Origin: JBGCDD01 sp045105075 | GTDB lineage: Bacteria > Pseudomonadota > Alphaproteobacteria > Rhodobacterales > Rhodobacteraceae | DNA: 11,202 nt | Assembly: GCA_045105075.1 (NCBI GenBank) | Contig: JBGCDD010000067.1 | Location: 1-11,202, forward strand | Direction: 5' to 3' | Notes under the pieces: generated by a model | Databases searched by the model: none | Told to the model about the DNA's origin: nothing | What the model saw: the letters and a program-made list of their open reading frames with translations, nothing else | Shown here: one piece after another, positions 1 through 6,223 of the stretch | How positions within the stretch are numbered: the stretch's first letter is position 1 | Layout: every line of letters starts with the position of its first letter | Made by a program: the position numbers and the translations under genes

Positions 1-1155
1 CCCCACCTCGCCGTCCGGCAAAACAGTGCCCGCATCATCCACAATGTCAACGTTTTGGCCGGGCACTGGCTTGCCCATCGAGCCAAACCGCGTCTCGATC
101 CCTGGAAAATTCGCCACGATATTGATCGTCTCGGTCTGCCCATAGCCATCGGCGATCACGGTGCCGGTGTGGCTCTGCCAATAACGAATGACCTCAGGGT
201 TCAGCGGCTCGCCCGCGCCCAAACATCGACGCAGCGAGCCCAGTTCAAATTGCGTCAGATCCTGTTGGGCAAACAACCGATAAACAGTGGGCGGCGCACA
301 AAATGTGGTGACGCCGTAGGTGGCGATCGCCTTGAGATGCGCCTCAACATCCATGCCCGGCGCATCGTACAAAACCGTGGTGCACCCCATCAACATTTGC
401 GGGAACAACATCCCCCAAGCAGCTTTGGCCCAGCCTGTGTCGGTCAGAGTCCAGTGGATGTCACTTTCGCGCAGATCCATCCAGAACAACGCCGTGGCCG
501 CATGCGCCAGCGCATAGCCGAAATCACGCGGCACCATCTTGGGCAAAGCCGTGGTGCCCGAGGTGAAATAGATCATCATGGTGTCATCAGAGGCAAAAGG
601 CGCCAGATCCGCCGCTGTCAGATCGGCGTCCTGCCCGGCGCACAGGGTCTCGAAGGACAGCCAATCGCCCGACGCCTCGCCCACCACAATCACATGCTCA
701 AGCGTTGGGCATTCTGCGCGGATCTGATCGACTTTTTCAACATGCATTGGCGACACAACGGCCGCCTTGGCCCCGGCCTGATTGATCCGATATGCAATAT
801 CTTTGGCCGTCAGCAGATTGGTGCCCGGCATGGAAATCACACCTGCTTTCATGCAGCCAAACAACACTTTGTGCCACTCCGGCTGACGCCCAATCACCAC
901 ACAGGCCGCGTCGCCCCGCGTCATTCCCAAAGCAAGCAAAGCCTTGGCAAAGCGCGCCGAACTGTCTGCAAGCTCGCAATAGGAAACTGTTTTTTGCGTG
1001 CCCGCCGTCACATCAATTGCCAGAAGCGCCGCCTTGTCGGCGTCTTTTGCGCGCTTGTCCAGAATATCGAACGCAAAATTGAAATGCGCAGGGATATCAA
1101 GTTTATAACTGTCACGCGCCGCATTGTAATCGCGCTCAATGTGGTCAAAATTCAT
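1..1155 (-). CDS. AMP-forming acyl-CoA / aryl-CoA synthetase, N-terminal part (gene runs off the left edge)
   Basis: Adenylate-forming ligase (ANL superfamily) that would activate a carboxylic acid with ATP and then load CoA. The frame is open from the ATG at 1153-1155 to the window edge, giving 385 residues. The phosphate-binding loop is Y196-FTSGTTALPK-206 (Ala where many members have Gly), and the A5 motif DGYGQTE spans residues 336-342. The 'IYFTSGTTALPKMV' and 'GYGQTET' forms resemble the medium-chain/ACSM and benzoate-CoA ligase-like branch more than long-chain FadD. The small C-terminal domain with the catalytic lysine is missing only because the window ends. A GGGGA Shine-Dalgarno at 1162-1166 lies 6 nt before the ATG and fixes the start. 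The gene points away from the geneless stretch to its right. Its link to the sulfur/P450 genes is by proximity only. Substrate chain type is not determinable from what is visible. Confidence 0.93.
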   Translation of the reverse strand, partial: MNFDHIERDYNAARDSYKLDIPAHFNFAFDILDKRAKDADKAALLAIDVTAGTQKTVSYCELADSSARFAKALLALGMTRGDAACVVIGRQPEWHKVLFGCMKAGVISMPGTNLLTAKDIAYRINQAGAKAAVVSPMHVEKVDQIRAECPTLEHVIVVGEASGDWLSFETLCAGQDADLTAADLAPFASDDTMMIYFTSGTTALPKMVPRDFGYALAHAATALFWMDLRESDIHWTLTDTGWAKAAWGMLFPQMLMGCTTVLYDAPGMDVEAHLKAIATYGVTTFCAPPTVYRLFAQQDLTQFELGSLRRCLGAGEPLNPEVIRYWQSHTGTVIADGYGQTETINIVANFPGIETRFGSMGKPVPGQNVDIVDDAGTVLPDGEVG

Positions 1156-2262
1156 CTGCTGTCCCCGCTTGGTGTGCCGGGCGCACGATCCGGCTCAGCC
1201 CGCACGCGCCCCTTTTGTGGCATTGTCCTACATCAGTTGAAAACGCCGCGCTATTGCCAGAAAGACCAATGGCCGAGAGCCGCAATTGACGCCCGGGGGG
1301 ATACGCGTGTCTGATCGATCAAACCCAAAAAAACGCCAACGCACAAACATCAAAGGCCGTTGCGGCACCTGTGCCAACCGGAGATCAACAAAACAAACAC
1401 AAGCGCGACGCGACAGAGCTTCAAAAAACGAGGCCTGAAGGTGGTTGTGGCGGTCATCCACAAGGCCAGCATTTCGGGCAGCTTGGCCCGTTTCACCGCC
1501 ATTGCGAACATCGGCGCCACTGAAACCGCTTTGGTGGCTGCAGACGTGTGTTGAAATGGAGTGTCGACGGCTTTGGAAGGCGACGCGCCCGAATCCGTGC
1601 ACAATTCCAATTGCGTGTTGATGGATCCAGATATCATGGTTGAAGGTCGCTCGTTTTTGGGCGCACCACAGCGTTGCGCCCGCTTGCGGCGCGACCAGCA
1701 AAGTGTGTTTTTGCGCTGCGCGATCGCCAAACATATGAGCGTGACATGAACCATCTGGAACGTTGCTGAATTTCGCTTTGCTTTTCATAGGTGATGCGGA
1801 CCGGGCCGAAGATTGATCCAACGCAGCGCGCGATATGACATTTGCTCAGGGGCACAAACACCGATCGCTCAGCCAAATCACAGCGGCGGCTGGTTCGTTG
1901 CAAACTGGTAAATTTGAAAGCGCCGTCAATCTGAACAACGTCAAATCCGCCCAACCGGGCACCTCGGCAGTTCAAAAACCGGGCGTGGACGTTCTCAAGC
2001 GCAGTGTCAGCTCATTTTAGCGGCTTGGACCTTGGTCTGGCCATCAACCGCGACGGGCCAATCTGAGCGGGCATGTCCTTTCGACGCGTGTTTGTTCCCA
2101 ACGAAACTCGCCCATTGTTGGTCAAAACCAAATCCCCACCAACGACTGTGACGTTGGTGTTTATGACGACACTTTTTTCGCGTTCAGGGATTCTCAGCCG
2201 TCCGAATGGAGCAGATTTTGCAAGGTTGTTTGACAAAAGACCGCTGGCCAAAGCTCTGTTTA
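1156..2262. other. 1.1-kb stretch with no convincing gene
   Basis: Open frames here (for example 1228-1821 minus, 1360-1554 plus, 1634-1975 minus, 2012-2323 minus) give translations rich in His, Cys, Arg, Ser and Gln with no recognisable domain, and none has both a good ribosome binding site and a protein-like sequence. The first ~100 bp hold the leader of the CoA synthetase gene. The part from about 1300 to 2200 looks like decayed or non-coding DNA; I cannot name an ancestor. Inverted repeats at 2118-2159 are listed separately. I see no transposase, tRNA or attachment site. Confidence 0.6.
2118..2159. repeat. Two adjacent inverted repeats (hairpins)
   Basis: The first has arms TTGGT (2118-2122) and ACCAA (2127-2131) around a 4-nt loop. 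The second has perfect 8-bp arms CACCAACG (2137-2144) and CGTTGGTG (2152-2159) around a 7-nt loop. A further CCAAC just upstream (about 2097-2101) could pair with GTTGG at 2117-2121, so alternative pairings are possible. A T6 run follows on the plus strand at about 2172-2177, too far from the stem for a standard terminator. The role is unknown: it could be a 3' element of the arylsulfotransferase mRNA, which ends about 100 bp to the right, or a remnant structure. Confidence 0.5.
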
Positions 2263-3315
2263 TTATCCGAGGTGGCGAAGTTCTGGCGCGCCGGCCTGGT
2301 AATGGCGCGCGCGGAACAACCAATTGATTTGGCCAAAGCCTTCAACGTGATTGGAAAAAGGACAGATGTATTCCCAGACCACTTCGCCCTCGGGCGTCAC
2401 TTCGAACACACAGCCTTTGGCACCTTCGCAGATCAGAGTGTTTCCCGAGGCCAGCCGCTGACAGCCTCCGATATGCGGCGAAAAGAAGCTCTGCGGGTTG
2501 TTCAAAGCCTTGTACCGCCAGATAATTTCGTTGGATGCAGGATCAATTTCCCAGACTTGCGAATGATGCAGATCGGCGGCAAAGGCGCCGTTGGCGAACA
2601 CCAAAATGTTGCCGTTCTCGAGCGGCTGCGCGTCGTGTTGCCCGCCCATCGCATCATCTTGCAGATGCCAGATCACGCGGCGGGTTTTTCGGCAGACAAT
2701 GAAAAGCAGGTTCAAAACCTTGCAGCTGACCAAATAGTTACCATCCGCCAAAGCGACGATTGTGTTGGTGTGCCCGCGCGACCAACGATTGGCGCTGGGA
2801 TGGATCGGGAACTGATCCTCTGGGAATTCCTCAAAATCCCATTCCCACACAACCTGGCCTGATTGATCCACCTCGCGGATCACTTCGCCGCAAATGCCGA
2901 CGTCGGTTTCCGAGCCGGGAACCCCGCCTTGAATGCGTGATTGGGCTTTTGTGCTCAACTCGGTGTAGGCCAGATAGACGGTTCCACCATTGCTCAGCCG
3001 GCGCGCATCGTGGTGTTGGAACGGGTCGACGTGTTCCCAAACCAGAGCGCCGTCCCAGTCATATTCGCGCATCACGCCGCTGCTGGTCAGCGCCACGCCA
3101 CGCCGGGTTTGCGCGCGTTCATTCACAAACAAATTGCCGTTGGGCAGCAGATAGCACCAAAAGGTCAACCCGGTGCCAACATGCCATTGGTGCGCAACTG
3201 TGCCCTCATAATCAACAAGATAGACCTCAGTGCCACCAGAAGGGGCAAACAGCACATAACCCGGTGTGGCTTTGCGCAGGTTTGAAAAGGTCACGCCCGT
3301 GGTCTGTATCAGCAT
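2263..3315 (-). CDS. Arylsulfotransferase (ASST)-like six-bladed propeller protein
   Basis: 350 residues, related to the arylsulfotransferase families (PF05935/PF14269), whose characterised members move a sulfuryl group from one phenolic sulfate ester to another phenol without PAPS. Six strands carry a repeated hydrophobic-hydrophobic-Trp signature at W44, W93, W157, W216, W266 and W314, matching the six blades of known ASST. Histidines sit at the start of successive blades: H101/H102 (HHDARRLSNG), H182 (HTNTIVALADGN), H227 (QHDAQPLENGN) and H281 (SPHIGGCQRLASGN). In E. coli AssT the active site is built from propeller histidines and an arginine; which of these correspond needs an alignment. 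There is no signal peptide, unlike periplasmic AssT, so a cytoplasmic location is likely. The ATG at 3315 is preferred over an upstream GTG at 3360 because AGGGA (3323-3327) lies 7 nt before it. The gene is divergent from the P450. Actual sulfotransfer is unproven: many propeller relatives have no known activity. Confidence 0.85.
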   Translation of the reverse strand: MLIQTTGVTFSNLRKATPGYVLFAPSGGTEVYLVDYEGTVAHQWHVGTGLTFWCYLLPNGNLFVNERAQTRRGVALTSSGVMREYDWDGALVWEHVDPFQHHDARRLSNGGTVYLAYTELSTKAQSRIQGGVPGSETDVGICGEVIREVDQSGQVVWEWDFEEFPEDQFPIHPSANRWSRGHTNTIVALADGNYLVSCKVLNLLFIVCRKTRRVIWHLQDDAMGGQHDAQPLENGNILVFANGAFAADLHHSQVWEIDPASNEIIWRYKALNNPQSFFSPHIGGCQRLASGNTLICEGAKGCVFEVTPEGEVVWEYICPFSNHVEGFGQINWLFRARHYQAGAPELRHLG

Positions 3316-3392
3316 CGTCTGATCCCTGTGTTGAGGTCGAAAATTTGCGACGGCCTGCACCGCATGTCCAGCATCAAATCGAGCAGATCACA

Positions 3393-3421
3393 TTGTCAAT
3401 TCTGCGCTGCACTTTTAGAGT
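3393..3421 (+). promoter_or_regulatory. Candidate promoter for the P450 gene, with a -35 shared with the opposite strand
   Basis: TTGTCA (3393-3398), a 17-nt spacer and TAGAGT (3416-3421) make a sigma70-like promoter, placing transcription start near 3428, about 19 nt before the P450 ATG. The same ATTGTCAAT block (3392-3400) reads TTGACA on the minus strand (3399-3394), a consensus -35 for the divergent sulfotransferase-like gene, although its -10 (around 3370-3377) is poor. A GGAG ribosome site at 3437-3440 lies 6 nt before the P450 ATG. Confidence 0.5.
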
Positions 3422-3446
3422 TTTCCAACCCAGACCGGAGCCCCCA

Positions 3447-4643
3447 ATGACCCTGATCCAAACGCACCATGGTGACGCGCCGGTTTGCAACCTGGATTTT
3501 TACAGCGACGAGGTTCTGCGCAATCCGGTGGCCGCCTATCATCAGATGCTGGATCTTGGACCAGTGGTTTGGCTGCCTCGCAACGGTCTGCACGCCATTG
3601 TTGGATTTGAAGCGCTGACCACATCGTTGCGAAATCATCGGGTGTTTCGCTCGGGCAAAGGCGTGTCGATCAATGAAGAGGTCAATGCCTTTCTGATCGG
3701 CTCGACGCTCAATTCCGACCCGCCTGATCACGACCAGACCCGCGCGATCACCTTTGCGCCTTTGACACCGCGTGCGCTGAAAGAGGTGCGCGCGCGCATT
3801 GAAGCCGAGGCCAACATCATCGCCGAACGGGTGATCGAACTGCGCGAATTTGATGCGGTCAGCGATCTTGCCACGCATCTGCCGCTCAGCATTGTGCGCG
3901 ATCTTGTTGGGCTGGGCGCGCATGGGCGCGAAAATATGCTGGACTGGGCCGGAGCGACCTTTGAAATGATGGGCGATCCGCGCGACCGGCGCGACAAAGC
4001 GCACCAAAACATGGGCGGGTTGCGCGCGTTTTTGGGTGATCCTGACGTGTTGAACGCGCTCAGCCCCGAGGGGTGGGCCAATCGCGCCACCGGCCTTGCG
4101 ATTGACGCCGGAATCGAGCCAAGCCGCGCCATTTCGCTGATGCGCGACTATATTGCACCCAGTCTGGACACCACGATTTCCGCGATAAGCTATGCGATCT
4201 GGCTATTTGCCAACCATCCTGCACAATGGGACAAATTGCGCGCAGACCGCACATTGGTGGCAAATGCCATCGAAGAAATTGTGCGCCTGAACACGCCGAT
4301 CAAAACCCTGTCGCGCTATGTTCAGGATGATGTAGATGTCGCCGGCTTTACCTTGCCGGCCGAGGGCCGGGCGCTGATGATGTTTGGTGCTGCCAATCGC
4401 GATGCTTCGAAATTCCCTGACCCCGATAGGTTCGACATCACCCGCAACACGCGCGGTCATGTGGGTTTTGGCCACGGCGTGCACGCGTGTCTGGGCATGC
4501 ATCTGGCGCGGCTTGAGATGACCTGTCTGTTCAATGCCTTGGCAGACCGCATCACCGGTTTTGAGATCGCCGGCCCGCCGGTGCCAGCGCTCAACAGCGC
4601 CATTCACAGCCTGGCGCACCTGCCCGTGCGCATCAGCACCTAA
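3447..4643 (+). CDS. Cytochrome P450, CYP199-like layout
   Basis: Haem-thiolate monooxygenase, 398 residues, soluble bacterial type with no membrane anchor. The haem loop is FGHGVHACLG (341-350), with C348 as the proposed iron ligand. The ExxR motif is E277-I-V-R280. The I-helix reads P238-S-L-D241-T242-T243, so the usual Ala-Gly before the acid/Thr pair is replaced by Pro-Ser. From memory the overall pattern (DPPDHDQTRA at 91-100, GAANRDASKFPDPDRFD at 314-330, GHVGFG at 337-342) resembles the CYP199 P450s that oxidise para-substituted benzoates and cinnamates; this is inference, not a search result. The ATG at 3447 has GGAG 6 nt upstream; the open frame continues far 5' but overlaps the divergent gene. 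No ferredoxin or ferredoxin reductase is encoded nearby, so electrons must come from partners elsewhere. The stop overlaps the convergent sulfatase stop. Confidence 0.93.
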   Translation: MTLIQTHHGDAPVCNLDFYSDEVLRNPVAAYHQMLDLGPVVWLPRNGLHAIVGFEALTTSLRNHRVFRSGKGVSINEEVNAFLIGSTLNSDPPDHDQTRAITFAPLTPRALKEVRARIEAEANIIAERVIELREFDAVSDLATHLPLSIVRDLVGLGAHGRENMLDWAGATFEMMGDPRDRRDKAHQNMGGLRAFLGDPDVLNALSPEGWANRATGLAIDAGIEPSRAISLMRDYIAPSLDTTISAISYAIWLFANHPAQWDKLRADRTLVANAIEEIVRLNTPIKTLSRYVQDDVDVAGFTLPAEGRALMMFGAANRDASKFPDPDRFDITRNTRGHVGFGHGVHACLGMHLARLEMTCLFNALADRITGFEIAGPPVPALNSAIHSLAHLPVRIST

Positions 4644-6202
4644 GCAATACGTTCGGCCAGCGGGCTTTCGTCCATTTGCGCGATCAAATGCTGGCTCATA
4701 CGTTGTGCAAAATGTGCGCGGGTTGTGGCATGCGCGGCGCTGTCCCAAAGGTTGTGGGACTCGTTGGGGTCTGCGTGCAAATCATAAAGCTCGCCCCAGT
4801 CTTGATCTTTATAGACCGTATAGCGCCATTGCGGCGTGACCAGGGCGCGCACCCGTGCCGGTTGCTCAAAGCCCAGTCGTTTGCCGCCATCATTGTATTC
4901 AATCAAAACCTCGTCACGCACGCCGTCGCCACCCTGCAAGGCAGATGCAAAGCTTTTGCCCTGATTGCCATTAAACGGCTCAAGCCCGGCGCGTTCCAAA
5001 ATGGTCGCGGCCAGATCGACGGTTGAGGTCAGCGCGGGCGATACCGCCTCTTGGCGATGATCGGGATCGGACCAGATGAATGGCACCCGCGTGATCGAGC
5101 GGAACGGCAAAGCCCCTTTAAGCAACATGTTGTAATCGCCCAAGTAATCGCCGTGATCGGAGTTGTAGCAAACCACCGTGTTGTCGGCCTGCCCGGTGCG
5201 TTCCAAAGCCGCCATGATATCGCCGACCGCGTCATCGATGAAGGCCATCATGCCCGCACTCAGCGCCATCGCCTCTTTGATCTGCTGGTCGTCCAGCATC
5301 ATCGCCGTCTGCGGCGTCGCCTGCGCGCCCGCGCCCTGCCAATCATCATGCAACCATTGCATCGGCGGAATTGGATTTTGATGTGCGCTGTAAGGCAGCG
5401 GCAGATCAAACTGCTCAGGGGAATACATGTCCCAATACTTGCCCGGCGGATTGAACGGGTGATGCGGGTCGGGAAAGGACACAAATGTGAAAAACGGCGC
5501 GTCCTCATCGGCTTGCGCGCTCAGATACTCAATCGCACGGTCGCGAATATAGGCGGTGGGATAGAGATCTTCGGGGATCGGTGTGCGGTTGGCTTGCGGG
5601 CAGGTGTAGGTGTGCGGCAATTGGTTTTTGGGATCGTGCAGCGCCTGCCAGTCCTCAGCGTTTTCGCGGAACCACTGATGATAATGCCCGCCGCATTTGT
5701 CACCGTGCGAAGTGACCATATCGACGTGCTGATAGCCGTAATACGGCGTTTTGAAATCATAGCGCCCGTCCGCCGCGTAACGTGCGGGATCTTCCTGGCC
5801 GTAATCCTCGCTCGATTGTTTCCAGGCATCCGGGCGCCCCGGAACCTCGGCATGGGTCAATCCAAGGGGCGGGATGTCGGTGAAGGGTTGCAGATGGCTT
5901 TTGCCGATAGCGGCGGTGTGATAGCCCGCCCCCGCCAATTGATCGACAAAGGTGTTGGCCGACAGCGGCAAGCGACAGCCGTTAAAGCGCAGCCCGTGCA
6001 AGCTGGGATAACGCCCAGTCAGCAGTGAAGCGCGGTTGGGCATGCACACGGGCGACGCGGCGTGAAAATTCTCGAACCGGGTGCCTTTGGCCGCGATGGC
6101 ATCGATGTTGGGCGTTTTCAGAACCGGATGGCCGTAGCAGCCCAACCAATCCGCGCGTTGCTGATCAGTGATGAAGAACAGAAAATTCGGGCGTTTGCTC
6201 AC
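4640..6202 (-). CDS. Type I sulfatase (formylglycine-dependent), cytoplasmic
   Basis: 520-residue alkaline-phosphatase-superfamily sulfatase that would hydrolyse a sulfate ester to an alcohol or phenol plus sulfate. Metal ligands D13-Q14 lie in ITDQQRADW. The modification signature C53-M-P-N-R57 followed by ASLLTGR shows that C53 would be converted to formylglycine by a sulfatase-modifying enzyme not present in the window. Further active-site segments are GKSHL (100-104), DPHHPF (245-250), NSDHGD (347-352, metal ligands D349 and H350) and K362. The C-terminal ELYDLHADPNESHNL block (471-485) is typical of the family. The TDQQ start resembles choline-sulfatase/phosphonate monoester hydrolase-like members, so a phosphonate or phosphate ester is a less likely alternative substrate. 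No signal peptide is present, which implies an imported substrate. The start is GTG at 6200-6202 with AGGAG (6211-6215) 8 nt upstream. It begins 21 bp after the permease stop, indicating co-transcription. Confidence 0.95.
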   Translation of the reverse strand: MSKRPNFLFFITDQQRADWLGCYGHPVLKTPNIDAIAAKGTRFENFHAASPVCMPNRASLLTGRYPSLHGLRFNGCRLPLSANTFVDQLAGAGYHTAAIGKSHLQPFTDIPPLGLTHAEVPGRPDAWKQSSEDYGQEDPARYAADGRYDFKTPYYGYQHVDMVTSHGDKCGGHYHQWFRENAEDWQALHDPKNQLPHTYTCPQANRTPIPEDLYPTAYIRDRAIEYLSAQADEDAPFFTFVSFPDPHHPFNPPGKYWDMYSPEQFDLPLPYSAHQNPIPPMQWLHDDWQGAGAQATPQTAMMLDDQQIKEAMALSAGMMAFIDDAVGDIMAALERTGQADNTVVCYNSDHGDYLGDYNMLLKGALPFRSITRVPFIWSDPDHRQEAVSPALTSTVDLAATILERAGLEPFNGNQGKSFASALQGGDGVRDEVLIEYNDGGKRLGFEQPARVRALVTPQWRYTVYKDQDWGELYDLHADPNESHNLWDSAAHATTRAHFAQRMSQHLIAQMDESPLAERIA

Positions 6203-6223
6203 AACATGGTCTCCTGGAATGCG

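Noticed and set aside
55..1314. Long plus-strand open frame (419 codons) over the left end
   Set aside because: It is the antisense shadow of the CoA synthetase, which has clear ANL motifs and a ribosome site; the plus translation is Arg/His/Gln-rich with no domain.
1228..1821. 197-codon minus-strand frame in the geneless stretch
   Set aside because: Composition rich in Ser, His, Cys, Arg; no domain; no supporting ribosome site seen; overlapped by other frames of equal quality.
2206..2862. 218-codon plus-strand frame
   Set aside because: Antisense to the sulfotransferase-like gene, whose propeller repeats are unmistakable.
2760..3446. 5' extension of the P450 frame upstream of 3447
   Set aside because: It overlaps the divergent gene, is Arg/Cys-rich and not protein-like, and the ATG at 3447 has a well-spaced GGAG and a normal P450 N-terminus.
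5051..6028. 325-codon plus-strand frame
   Set aside because: Mirror of the sulfatase coding strand; no domain.
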